This document shows positions 11,377 through 21,600 of a stretch of DNA of 64,000 bases, piece after piece. A program made the translations under genes and the position numbers. Positions within the stretch are counted from its first letter, which is position 1. Each line of letters starts with the position of its first letter. This stretch comes from Pollenia angustigena. Its lineage: Eukaryota > Arthropoda > Insecta > Diptera > Polleniidae. The stretch is from NCBI GenBank assembly GCA_930367215.1, contig OV884058.1, forward strand, positions 175,318,478 to 175,382,477. Reading direction: 5' to 3'. Under the pieces are notes generated by a model. That model was not told the DNA's origin and ran no database searches. It saw nothing but the letters and a program-made list of their open reading frames with translations.

Positions 11377-12267
11377 ACACAGAAAAAATTATTGCCGAAT
11401 TATTTTCAAACCAACGCTTGTTTAAAAATTTTTTTAATTTCTATAAATATTTTTAGTGATTCAAACAATATTTTTGTTTGATTTTTATTTAACCAACAAA
11501 AATGTGGACAACTCTTTAAAAATATAAGAAACGCGTTATTGGTGTCAAGTTTTCATAATTTTGTATGAAATATTTAACGCTCTTTAATGTTGTCGTCTTT
11601 TTGCATTTTTTTATTTGATCGTAAGCAACACTTCTTTATGTGAAATATAAGAACAACAACGAAAAACACACACAGTCTACTTTTGGACGCTTTTAAAAAG
11701 TGCAACTATAAGAAAAACAAAAGCAGAAAAAACATTACAAAAAACGAAATCCCGTATTCAATTTTTTAAAACTGTTTGGTTAAATACATCAAATACAAAA
11801 ATAGAATGATGACGAAAAACATATCGAGTCGGTCTGCTGCCGTTTTTGGTTACATTTCTTCTTTAGAAAAGGAAAGGATACAGCAACAGAGAGTTGATAA
11901 AGAAAAACATTGTCTTGTGTGTATAAATAAGACTTCGTTCAAAAATTATTCCAACAAAAAAAAATGTGTCTCAAAGCCAGCCGGCGGCTCTGCTCTGCCG
12001 TCATCTTCTCATACAGTTCTGGCTTTTGTGCGCGTCATCGCTTGTGCAAAAACTTTTTTTTTTGAAATTTAGTATATGAACTTCATTAAACTTTTTGTTT
12101 GATTCAGTTAAATTATTTGTTTGAAAAAATCAGTGTTTTTTTCAGTAAACAAAATGCAAATAAATTGTTTGAATATGCAAATTTGTTTATAGGATCGATT
12201 TCAGACAAAAAATTTTTTGATTCTACAAATTTTTTGTTTGAATTGGAAAAATAATTTTTTCTGTGTA
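11377..12267. mobile_element. TA-flanked element with CACAGAAAAAATTATT ends, inserted in a LINE
   Basis: The terminal inverted repeat CACAGAAAAAATTATT sits at both ends, with TA on each outer side, as in Tc1/mariner-type insertions. It splits the LINE relic, so it is the younger of the two. The 891 bp contain a 98-codon open frame (11776-12072) with no family resemblance. It is probably non-autonomous. Confidence 0.75.
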
Positions 12268-12510
12268 CTTTCATTGATGAGCTTCAACGCACTCCTTTGC
12301 ACCACCTTTGCTCTAAAAGCTTTAAGATAGACCTGCCCAGATATGGGAGTTGTATTTCATTTTCGGTCGGATATAGGCGGTATAAATAGTGAAGAGATCA
12401 GACGGAGTGAAGTAGTTCTTGCACCGTTTTAAGAAACCAAGACACTTGAATGCTTCTTTCGACACTTGAAAGACATGTTGGTTGCTTTGAATTTTCATGC
12501 CAGAACATCA
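12268..12510 (-). pseudogene. LINE reverse transcriptase relic (5' portion of the split copy)
   Basis: Read on the minus strand, two overlapping frames give KEAFKCLGFL and then CKNYFTPSDLFTIYTAYIRP and NSHIWAGL. This is the usual LINE order just before the SLAHRRNVA segment now at 11340. A one-base shift and in-frame stops (after WAGLS) break it. Together with 10954-11376 it is one decayed insertion, later split. Confidence 0.7.
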
Positions 12511-12610
12511 AGTGTTGGTATTGACATACACAAATATTGGCGACAATAATTTTACGATAGCTACTATATCATGGCAAAACAAAAAATGCGCTGGTAGGTA
12601 AAATTTTAAC

Positions 12611-12822
12611 CAGAGTTTTAAAACCTGCAGTCGAAAACAAAAACTGTCGAACAAAAACCGAATATTTGCGTAAAACTTTTCGCTTATTGAGTTGGTTTGA
12701 CAGCGACTGTTTACATTTAATAAATCAGAAGTAAAAGCAACAGCTTTTTTTTTTCCAATGACAAATAAATAAGTGGAAGAAATGGCAGTTTTTTTACTTT
12801 GACTGCAGTTTTTTAAACGCTG
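12611..12822. mobile_element. hAT-like MITE with 8-bp target duplication
   Basis: The ends are CAGAGTTTTAAAACCTGCAG and, inverted, CAGCGTTTAAAAAACTGCAG, followed inward by TCGAAA-like sequence. The flanking 8-mers are ATTTTAAC and ATATTAAC (7 of 8 match), the length expected of hAT insertions. A related copy lies at 21958-22168. It has no coding capacity. Confidence 0.75.
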
Positions 12823-12889
12823 ATATTAACCATAGATCCCATATAAACCCCCTCACAAAAATTTCTTTAAATGGAAACAAATCGCATAT

Positions 12890-13040
12890 CTTTCTCTTAT
12901 AACATAATTTTGTTCTAGCGGGAGCATGATTGCCCATGGCTACCAGATATGGGTTACTCTCGAAAATTTTGTTTTTAAATACAGTGGTGTAGGTAGGATA
13001 CCCTAGCCGGGCCTTACCAACTATGCTTTCTTACTTATTT
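12890..13040 (-). repeat. Dispersed repeat family B, copy
   Basis: The order of GCATGATTGCCCATGG, CAGTGGTGTAGG and CTATGCTTTCTTACTTATTT matches the complement of the long copy at 18497. Similar partial copies lie at 15680 and 24826. Confidence 0.65.
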
Positions 13041-13060
13041 CTGATTCAATTTCTTTGTTA

Positions 13061-13188
13061 GTCGGGGTTTACACTATGAAAGTTTTCTTTCAGAAAGTCT
13101 GACTTTATAGGTGAGACGGGAAGAGAACCGGATATTCTTCTTTCCCCTCTCACCCATAAACTCAAACTTTCATAGTATGAACCCGGAC
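13061..13188. mobile_element. 128-bp MITE with TTA target duplication
   Basis: The ends read GTCGGGGTTTACACTATGAA and, inverted, GTCCGGGTTCATACTATGAA. TTA flanks both sides (13058-13060 and 13189-13191). A 3-bp TTA duplication is typical of PIF/Harbinger-type insertions, but the ends alone do not prove that. Confidence 0.7.
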
Positions 13189-13191
13189 TTA

Positions 13192-14544
13192 GTATTGCTT
13201 ACCAGAATAGCAGTAGGGAATCAAAAAGTCAATTTTACGAAAGAAACAGTTTCTGATGGTTTTTTTTAAGCTCTGAGATCTCTTAAGCTATTCGATGATC
13301 TGTGATTATCCTCTACTTATTGATTTATCTATAGAATAAAAGGTTTTAATTGAATTCATGTTTTGATTGCTAAATGAAAACATACAATAAAATTTTAAAG
13401 TTAAAAAACTCCTTTAAAAGTATTTGTTTTTTTTTTGTTTTGTTTTTCAATAAAAGTTAAAACAGTTTCAATTTAGAAATAATTCTTAAGGAATGGTGCG
13501 CTTCTAAAAAAACTTAAAAATTAAATTGGCTTAAATTTTTAATTGTTGTTAATTTATTTTAGAGACTATCAAAAACCTATTAAATTTTATATTGTTCAAA
13601 TTAACACCACTTAAAAAAATAAATAAAGAATTTCTATTGTAATATAAATCTTTGTAAATTTTTTGGAATTAACAGCTTCTTACTAGTGCTAATTTAAAAA
13701 TAATTTACAACAAGTTTGGAGTTTTTAAACAATGTCTTTGAAAATGAATAGCATGAATAGAAGAGTAAATAAGCTTTAAAACTTTTGTTTGTTTTTAAGT
13801 TTTAAAGAATTACAAGGCCACTACACAAAGGGACACAATAGACCTTGACGTAAACATTTTTGAAACTTATAATTTCAGCTTCAATGTTATGAATTTCAAA
13901 GATTGTTCCTAACGAAAGTTAATCTTATATTTCAAACTCCATCAAATTAAATATTTCCATTTCTTTTGATAGTGTTTTTTTGGGTCAATTTCAAAGTTTG
14001 TAAGTCTTTTTTCCGCTTTATAAGCAAAAAAATGAGAATACATTGAAAAACTTTTGTTATTCTTCACTTTGTGTGAGTGTTGATGCAGGCGTGCGTGTGT
14101 GTGTGTGCGTGCCTGAGTGCTTGTTTTTCTATCAAACATATTTTAAGTTTTTCTTGCTTTTTTATTTAATATTTTTTTTTTGTTCTTCTTATACAATTTT
14201 TTTGGTAACAAAAAAAGAAACCAAAAATGTGTACGTATAAGAGCCATGTTTTAAAGATGGTCAGTTGTGAAAAGTTTTTTAATAAACCGGAAGTTTTTTC
14301 ATTTTATTTCATCTAAGTTTTCTCTTTTATTTCATGAGTTCAAAGAGTTAGGTCAACAGCAACAATCAAAACAACAACAATTATAACAAACGATAATAAG
14401 AGCAATAACAGCAGCTACATCGTATTAACATTTTTTTTTTTATTTTTTGTTTCAAAGTAAAAAGAGATAAAACAAAATGTTAACATCAAAAACATGTTGA
14501 AGCTTTTTAATACATAAACAAATTCAAAGAAACAAGTGCACCTA
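13192..14544. other. No gene; GT-rich microsatellite near 14093-14108
   Basis: AT-rich DNA with long T or A runs. A short GT array encodes biased frames on both strands. No motif of any protein family is visible. Confidence 0.5.
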
Positions 14545-15206
14545 CCCAGTTGGCCGGATTGGCGTTGACGACATCGTCGTCAATGATGTATGCACGATTT
14601 TTCCCCTTTTGATTTTTCAAGAAGACAATTTACAGGAAATCGACAGTTTGAGCGACTTTGTCTTTTAAGTTGTCCTCTATTAAACTCTTTGTGGGAAGGT
14701 ATGAGCGACACTGTGTTATAAGTTGTCTTGTATAAAAGCTAATGAATTGCTTGGTTTTCTTAAAATTCTCACATTCTTGTTTTTAATTGTTGATTTAAAT
14801 ACCTACCAAAAATTCACAAATTAGTTCTAAACAGTAAAACCGAAGATGCTGATGAAATTATTCGCGGGCTGGAAAATGGATTACATGCAGTTAATACTTC
14901 ACTGTCAACTTTAGGATTGTTTATAGGAGTCGAATATAAAACATATAACAGAAATTAAAATTCCAACCATACCATAAAACTGTCTGAATTAGATAACCAT
15001 ATAATAATTTTTGTCGTGGACGTCGAAATAGACGACATTGTCATGCATGTAGTCGTTAATGATAAAGTAGGCGACATTATCTTTCTTTGTGTCGTGCACG
15101 ATTTTCGTGACACTTGTTCGAAAATGGCGTTGACGATTTGCTCCCGCTGTCGCTCACATGTCGTGCATCCGTCTTCGAGGAGGTCTTAAAGACGTGGCCA
15201 ACTGGG
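14545..15206. mobile_element. TA-flanked element with CCCAGTTGGCC ends
   Basis: CCCAGTTGGCC at the left end returns as GGCCAACTGGG at the right end, each bordered by TA. The interior carries many GTCGT and ACGAC words near both ends (for example 14571-14583 and 15013-15170), which could be subterminal repeats. No coding sequence is recognised. Confidence 0.65.
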
Positions 15207-15679
15207 TACGCAGATATTTTTGCGTATTTGTGTTTGAAAGTACCGGAGAAATGTAAACTATTTACCATTAAGGGCTTAAGTTACGAGGGTAAGTCCAGTC
15301 CTTGATCTTGTAAATACAGCTAAATTTAAAATTAATTTCACCCATTTTTATACCCATACCACAATAGTGGTTAAAATAATTGGTAAGCATGCCTTCTGGA
15401 AGCCCTTATTTCCCCATTCCATGCTCATACATTTTTTACAACGATGTCATAGCCAGCCAAGGACTTCTGCTTTCCGTTCTTCAGCAGGCCTGATTAGACG
15501 ACTTCTTCAGCAGGTCTCATTGCAGGGTATGTATGTAGAATGGAGCAGGTAGGCCTTCCATAAGACCTTCCATAATCATCCCCTGCCTAAAATCACTTAA
15601 AGGCAAACAAATTTCATAAAGATGATGTTATCTAAATAATATTCGGCATAAAGAACTTGCACATGAATGTTAACCTTCT
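15207..15679. other. No gene seen
   Basis: A slightly GC-richer patch at 15390-15600 contains TTCAGCAGG twice (15480 and 15507). No protein family is recognised in any frame. Confidence 0.45.
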
Positions 15680-15810
15680 TACAGAACTTTATTTTGACGG
15701 GTTTATGATTGCCCATGGGTTCCATATATAATACACTTGCAAAAATTTGTTCTTATATACTGTGGTGTAGGGTATCTTATGCTCGAGCTTGGCCGACTAT
15801 GCTTTCATAC
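15680..15810 (-). repeat. Dispersed repeat family B, copy
   Basis: It shares ATGATTGCCCATGGG, CTGTGGTGTAGGGTATC and GACTATGCTTTC with the copies at 12890 and 18497. Confidence 0.65.
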
Positions 15811-15885
15811 CGGTTTTTTTTAAGTTTTGCTTAATTTATAAATTAAAAATTGATTAATTCTAGCCCAATAAAAGATTGAGCTTCA

Positions 15886-16080
15886 AACGTACTTAGCAGG
15901 TTGGTAAGTAAGGAATGTAAAAGTTTCGCTTACCATCTTGCCTATGGACGGAATGAATTGTATATGGCTAGCCCCCACTTTAAATCTGTGCATTTTCTTC
16001 ACAAAAAGCGCTAATTTCGTCGCATAAAAAACTGGTGAGTGGAAGGATCAGCCTTGCACACTTTATAGAGGACAGGGTAT
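15886..16080 (+). repeat. Dispersed repeat family C, copy 1
   Basis: CAGGTTGGTAAGTAAGGAATG, AAGTTTCGCTTACCAT, ATATGGC and CCCACTTT correspond in order to 53480-53640. The copy at 53.5 kb still shows inverted ends and this one does not. Confidence 0.65.
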
Positions 16081-16149
16081 TATGCATTTGTGCTGATGTT
16101 TGTAGAATACCTTTAAGTATACCGATCGGCTCAGAATAACTTTCTGAAG

Positions 16150-16650
16150 GGGTAACATTTTTTTATTTTTATTCATAAGGTTTTTATATAAAATTTTTTT
16201 ATTTAAATTTTTAATTTTTCTTGTTTTTTGGGTTCTTTTGAAAATTGTTTTAAAAAATAAAGTAATATATAAAATACCTATCTGAAACTTCTAACGGAGG
16301 AAGCTAACATACGAACATTAGTATTTCTACTCAAGAATCCAATCATCTTAGAAATTTGCGACTATTTCTATGATTGGATATATCAGTGATGCTAGAACGC
16401 AACACTGGGCCTAAACGATATACAAATTACATAAAATTTTCAATTACAAACTTATTTATACAACAGCATAATAAAAACATGTTTATATTTTAATTATAAA
16501 TTTTTGTTATTTATGTGTTTTGAATTTTTCGATAATTTTTTTAACCTTTTACAAACTAATGGCCAATTTGCAAAATGCAGGATATTTCGCAGTTGGTAAA
16601 TTCTCTATGTCAATTTCTTTTTTTTCTTATGTCCAAAGTGTGTTATTACC
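16150..16650 (-). repeat. Dispersed repeat family D, inverted relative to 59.3 kb
   Basis: About 490 bp match the complement of 59263-59755. Shared words include GGGTTCTTTTGAAAA-like, GAAACTTCTAACGGAGG, TGGGCCTAAACGATATACAA and CCAAAGTGTGTTATTA. The central hairpin TGCGTTTTCGCA at 59.5 kb is degraded here. No protein is encoded. Confidence 0.75.
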
Positions 16651-16823
16651 TTTAAAAGGTACAGAGTCCAGGTTTTTACATGAATACCTGTCTCAGACGT
16701 AATTTCATGAGAGTGCTTAGCTCTTGGGGGTGCTATATTAAGCACTTACCAAATGCCCCCATACGTGTTTGGTTACTAATGCACATATAGGTCGCAATTG
16801 TATATATATTATATATTATTACT

Positions 16824-16828
<5 letters not shown>

Positions 16829-16909
<81 letters not shown>
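16829..16909. repeat. TA dinucleotide microsatellite
   Basis: About 40 uninterrupted TA units. The Ile-Tyr open frame across it (16769-16969) is an artefact. Confidence 0.97.
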
Positions 16910-16913
<4 letters not shown>

Positions 16914-16954
16914 CATATATGATTGTTGGATCATATATACCTCTTTGTTTTAGA

Positions 16955-17190
16955 GTCCGAGCTATCTAAACTTCTGCTGCTTGAGAAAAATATAACCAGC
17001 ATCTTGTCGCCTGCGTAAACTTTAGGCACAACCAACAACCACCTCGTGTATTAATTAATCTTCCTTCCATTCTCAAAACATGCAATCTTTAATGAATTAG
17101 CAAATGTACAAAGTACATAAATCAACACCTAATCCACGGGAACAGGTTAAACGGCCGTGACGCATCAATATTAAAACGTTAAACCAACCA
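16955..17190 (+). repeat. Repeat family E, degenerate copy
   Basis: CGAGCTATCTAA, TCTGCTGC and CAACCACCTCGTGTA appear in the same order at 48168-48325. The section is richer in C and G than its surroundings. It may be a retroelement untranslated region, but that is inference. Confidence 0.45.
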
Positions 17191-17239
17191 TCCGTTCGTA
17201 TCACAGCTGCCCCTTAAAAGGTCCAGCAGGTGAAAACCG

Positions 17240-17415
17240 TACAAGTTATGTGAAATTATCCTCTCCCAGGCTATTAAAGAAACTCAAGTTAGAGTGCTAT
17301 ATTCGGCTATGCCGAATATTTGAAACCATCCACTAACTGCTAGGATATTTCTGGAGTGGCTATTATATTGGTCCTGTGGTAAATTATGAACCGTGTGTGA
17401 TTTCTAGTCATATAG
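17240..17415 (-). repeat. Repeat family F, inverted relative to 58.7 kb
   Basis: GAAATTATCCTCTCCCA, GAGTGCTATATTCGGCTATG and TGTGGTAAATTATGAACC match the complement of 58738-58925. D and F occur in matching relative order in both places, so they are probably parts of one larger repeat. Confidence 0.75.
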
Positions 17416-17587
17416 CGTACTAAATAGTTTTTCTATTTTTTCGTATTCTTTAATAACAAAAATGTATTCAGGTTTTCAAGACAAAGTCTTGACAGAAAGA
17501 ATAAGAAAAAACAGACGAAAGGAGGCAATATGTACTTTAAAATTTAAGTTATAAAAACAGCAAATTTCGAACCAACAGTACTACTGG

Positions 17588-17830
17588 TTAAAGATTGATG
17601 TTTGACTGTTGGCTTACGTGCACCGCAGTGGTGCAGTGGGTAGAACTCAAAGATCTTCTGAGGATAGAATGTGGTGATTCTTGAAACTTGTAAAGATCAA
17701 CCCGGGTTCGTATCCCAGCTCAGCCAAAAAAATTATCAATAATTTTTAATAAAAATTCCAAGTTGTAAAATTCCTTCCCTCAGTGAAAATAATTTAATGA
17801 AAATTAAATTTGATGAACTCAAATCTAATT
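17588..17830 (+). mobile_element. tRNA-derived SINE, copy 1
   Basis: It begins TTAAAGATTGATGTTTGACT. A tRNA-like head follows with an A-box-like GTGGTGCAGTGGG (17627-17640) and a B-box-like GGTTCGTATCC (17705-17715). The tail holds ATTATCAATAA, GTTGTAAAATTCCTT and ATGAAAATTAAATTTGATGA. The same leader and tail frame a different head at 55541. RNA polymerase III promoters inside the head would drive transcription, and mobilisation would need a LINE. The A-to-B distance (about 65 bp) is longer than normal. Confidence 0.7.
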
Positions 17831-18496
17831 AAAAAAAGAATATCAAAAATTAAAAATTAACAGTTCAACTAAAATCAAAATTGTTCATATGACATAACTT
17901 TCGAAAAAATTTTTTTTTTAAATTTTTCTTCGTTCATATATGTTCCTTATAAGATAAAAGGAACCTTCTCACCAATTAAAAAATGTCATTAAAATTGGAA
18001 GGGGTCGCACAGTGCTTTGTCCCCATATAACGAAGGGACATAAATAGAAGGAGTTGTCAGAAATTTTTGAAATTTGGTACACTAGCATAGAAAAGCTAAG
18101 TTAAGAAAAATATGAATTTTTGGAGAAATCGGTCCAAGGACACGCCTACCTCCCATGTGTCCTGAAATGGAAAAATGTAATTTTAGCTTCAATAATGCCC
18201 ACAAAACTACAAAGAATTGCCATGCTGATACACACACAACTAGCAACGTGTGTGTAAATTTTCATTTAAATCTGAACAAGGTCCTGCCATATATCCTTTT
18301 TCTTAAAAATGCTATAACACTTACAAAAATTATCCAATCGTAATAAAATTTGGTATGGAAATTGGTATGATATTTGTTAGATATATATGTGTGCCGAATT
18401 TTGGTAGAATCGGATTATTAATGTGAAAAATACAAAAACATCATTTAATGAAAAATGAGTTAAAAACGCTTAAAATGCTCTTGCAAAAATAACAAG
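17831..18496. other. No gene seen
   Basis: AT-rich DNA. CACAGTGCTTTGTCCCCATAT near 18008 echoes GCACTGTGGG near 21173, which suggests old dispersed repeats. No coding similarity. Confidence 0.4.
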
Positions 18497-19145
18497 TAAG
18501 AAAGTATAATCGGTCAAGCCCGACCATGTGATACCCTATAGTATAGTATTTAAAAACAAATTTCCTAGAGTGTAATCTATTTGGGACTCATGGGCAATCA
18601 TGGACCCGCCAGAACAAAATTATGTTATGAGGTTAAGATTCGTTTAAAAGTTCTTTCTCCCGAATATTGTTTAGATATCTTAAGCTCCGTATATGAGTTT
18701 TTTGATGAGGTTTTATATGGAACCTATAGTTTATTTTGGACCTATCTGGACAACATTTTGTCATGACTTAGTAGCTATCGTAAAAGTCATTGTCGCCAAT
18801 TTGTATGTAAATACTAAGATTTTTAAGGAAGCTGGCATTAAAAGCTTTTTCGGGAGAATGATTTGTATGGGAGCTATGTTCAAAAATAGAAAGATTCTAA
18901 TACAATTTGATAAGCTGATTTTGATTGCAATAAAATTAGTTTGGTTTGGACCAAATTTAATCTTGATACCGATGTAATAAGATGATTTTTGTAAAATTAT
19001 GGACCGATTCGTTCCACTTTCAATAGGCTTGGTCCTTGTACCAGTCAGAGCCTCTGGAACAAATTTCATCAAATTGTCTCCGAATTCGCGATCTGAATAC
19101 AAAAGGTTGCATGGACAGCCAGCCGGCCGGCCGGACGGATCGACC
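18497..19145 (+). repeat. Dispersed repeat family B, longest copy
   Basis: It starts AACAAGTAAGAAAGTATAAT, passes through a CCCGACCATGTGATACCC word and ends in CAGCCAGCCGGCCGGCCGG followed by ACGGATCGACC. Repeats with this start and a CCGTCCG-like end are common in fly genomes as I recall them, but I could not search. Partial copies lie at 12890, 15680 and 24826. Confidence 0.65.
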
Positions 19146-19162
19146 TAACGAATTATTTGGAA

Positions 19163-19653
19163 TTATTTCTTATTATATTCCTAATTTATTTTCTTTAAAC
19201 TAATTTATTTATTATTTACATATGTTCATATTTTTTAATAACAATAAATCATCTTCAGTACTGGATTCTTCAAAAAAAATATTGCCGCTCAACGAAACAT
19301 TTGTTTCGTCATCTTTAACTGGTTCATCAACATTTTCTCGCAGTATATACTTCTCAATTTCTTCAAAATATATATTTTTTTTAGTCTTTGGATTCCTTTT
19401 TGAAGACAACAACGGATCTGAGGAAAGTAATTAATGAGTCATTAAATCTTTATGAGTGTCTCTTCGTGACGTTTTTCTCGTATGGGACAGTCTTGTTTTT
19501 TTCACGATTTTGTCGTTGGCTTCCAATGCTTCTTCGGACAAGCACCCTGAAATTTATTTTAGTTATTAGTTGCGTTTCATTATAATTACATAAAGCCACT
19601 TTAATACCTAATATTTCTTATTATGTTCCTAGTTTATTTTTTTTTAACTAATT
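19163..19653. repeat. Segment flanked by about 42-bp direct repeats
   Basis: TTTCTTATTATATTCCTAAT with its continuation at 19163-19207 recurs with three or four changes at 19611-19653. Between them a 66-codon minus-strand frame (19212-19412) is acidic and lysine-rich, with no recognised family. This could be a small duplicated insertion or an old LTR-like pair. I cannot decide. Confidence 0.4.
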
Positions 19654-19654
19654 C

Positions 19655-21060
19655 AATCTATGAAAATTTGAGCAAAAATCACGAAAATTGCATTTTTTTG
19701 AAATACGTTTTTTTTCAAGTTGTGGTAAAATTTTTTAAATTGTTTTTCTTGTAGTTATTAGAAAACAGTCTAAATATTCGAAATCAGAAAAAAACCCATA
19801 CACGATATTTTTCTTTTTTTTAATATTCCATCAAAGTTAAGAAATTTTTAGAGCCAAGGAAAAACTTTTTGATTTTTAGTAATAGGTGGTAGTTATTTCA
19901 TACATTACCTGGTAAGTAGTTGTCATTACAATTGCCATTATTCTGAAAACTTCAATAAGTACTTACTAGTAATGACCTCAGCAACTACTTATTACTTCTG
20001 TTATTTTCACTATTGAATATTTGCTTACTGGTAACGTACTCAGTTACTACTTATTAGGTCTATTAACTAGTGATTTTTTGGCTTCTGGTAAGTTTATTGT
20101 AAGTACTGACAATATAACTTACTAGTAGTTAAATAATAACTAGGTATTTTTTGACTTCTAGTAAGTGTATTTTTTAAGTACTGAATTCTTTGGACACCTC
20201 GAACAAAAATAAGTAGTTATTCAGCCGAAAAATAAGTAGTGTTTATTTTCTCCAACATTATTTGGTTACTTACCAGGTAAGTAATGTTTTTGCTGGGAGC
20301 TTAAGTAAATAATAAGCATTTTTCAAACGATTAAAAAATATGTATAGGAGAATAGTTTACCTTTTTTTTTATAGTTGATTTAATATATAGTAAGCTGTTT
20401 CAGAAAAATATTTCAATCTCGTAATCCAGAAAATGAATTTTTTACAATTATTTTCTTGAAATAATAAAAAACCAAGGGCATTTGTGATTTCAGCGCCCTC
20501 TTATGCCATAAAATGCAAACAAACACAAACAATTTTTTATACATATTTTTATTTTTGCTGTTTTTTATTAAACGGTATCAGTTTGAATTAATATTTCACA
20601 GCATTTGTAGTTAATTGTCTTTTAAACTCCTGAAAACTATGAAAATTTGAGCAAAAATCATGAAAATAGCCATTTAAAAAAATTTTTTTTTTCAAGTTGT
20701 GGTAAAATTTTTTCATTTGTTTTTCTTGTAGTTATTAGAAAACAGTCTAAATATTCGAAACCAGAAAAAACCCATAGACGATATTATTCTTTTGTTTTTA
20801 ATAGTCCATCAAAGTTAAGACATTTTTAGAGCTTAAGTAAATAATAAGCATTTTTCAAATCAATAAAAAAACACAGAAAATAATTCAATAAAACTTTTTA
20901 CAGTTAGCTCTAAAAATAGTAAACTACTACTGAAAAAAATTTCAATCTCGTGCTTTAAACAACAACAGTTTTCCTGAAGCATGTAAAACTCAAGTAGTTG
21001 TTTAGCCATTTTTACTTTAAATTCTCAAACTTTGGCGCCCTCTATCGCCGCCAAAAAGAG
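19655..21060 (+). repeat. Tandem duplication, one copy interrupted
   Basis: About 200 bp at 19655-19855 (ATGAAAATTTGAGCAAAAAT, GTTATTAGAAAACAGTCTAA, CCATCAAAGTTAAGA) recur at 20638-20828. Both continue with AGCTTAAGTAAATAATAAGC, at 20299 in copy 1 and 20831 in copy 2. Copy 1 has an extra 440-bp insertion at that point and copy 2 does not. Later parts diverge but keep TTTCAATCTCGT and GCGCCCTCT. The unit is about 980 bp with the insertion. Confidence 0.75.
19857..20297. mobile_element. MITE inserted into one copy of the tandem duplication
   Basis: Comparison with the empty site in copy 2 (AGAGCTTAAG) bounds it. The ends are CAAGGAAAAAC and, inverted, CCAGCAAAAAC, with a likely 3- or 4-bp duplication (AGC or GAGC). 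The interior is packed with variants of TAAGTAGT, CTAGTAAGT and their complements. CATTACCTGGTAAGTAG and its inverse lie near the two ends. It has no coding capacity. Confidence 0.7.
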
Positions 21061-21600
21061 TTAAATCTTAAAAATTCTTCAAAATTCATTTGAATTATTT
21101 TGTTATCTATCGATCTGTACATTTTTAAGTACAATATAAGACTTTTTTTTTATATTTATGTCTATGGGCCAAAGCACTGTGGGTCGTGTCCCACATGGAA
21201 TTACCCACTTAAAAATCAACGACAAAAAAATGGTTCCTGTATTTAAAAATAAGATATTGGAATCGGTAAAAATTTTCAAAAATCACCTTTAAAGTTAAAC
21301 GCGGCTTTCTAAATGCAACTCATACAAATCTATATATATAAAAATCAAACACTGTGTCTTAGTCTCGCTACAACTCGAAAACTACATGACCGCTTTGTAT
21401 GATTTTTTTTTTTGTTTGTTTTGTTCTAATCACGAAAGTTCAGAAAAGCCCAAAAAAAGGTTAAAAAAATCGAAAAAAGCGAAAATTGTGTTTTGTATGC
21501 AAATTTAACATTGCTGTGGATTAGTCTGCTTAAACACGATAATTGATTGACCGATTTCAATGATTCTTTTTTGTTTTTCTCGTCTTATCACGGCGATGGT

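Noticed and set aside
16769..16969. 66-codon plus ORF of Ile-Tyr repeats
   Set aside because: It is the translation of the TA microsatellite.
17620..17730. Possible tRNA gene (GGTTCGTATCC B-box)
   Set aside because: The distance between A and B boxes is too long, and it has the same SINE tail.
19163..19653. Solo-LTR pair or LTR element
   Set aside because: Direct repeats are only about 42 bp, with no TG...CA ends and no primer-binding site. It is kept only as an unexplained repeat.
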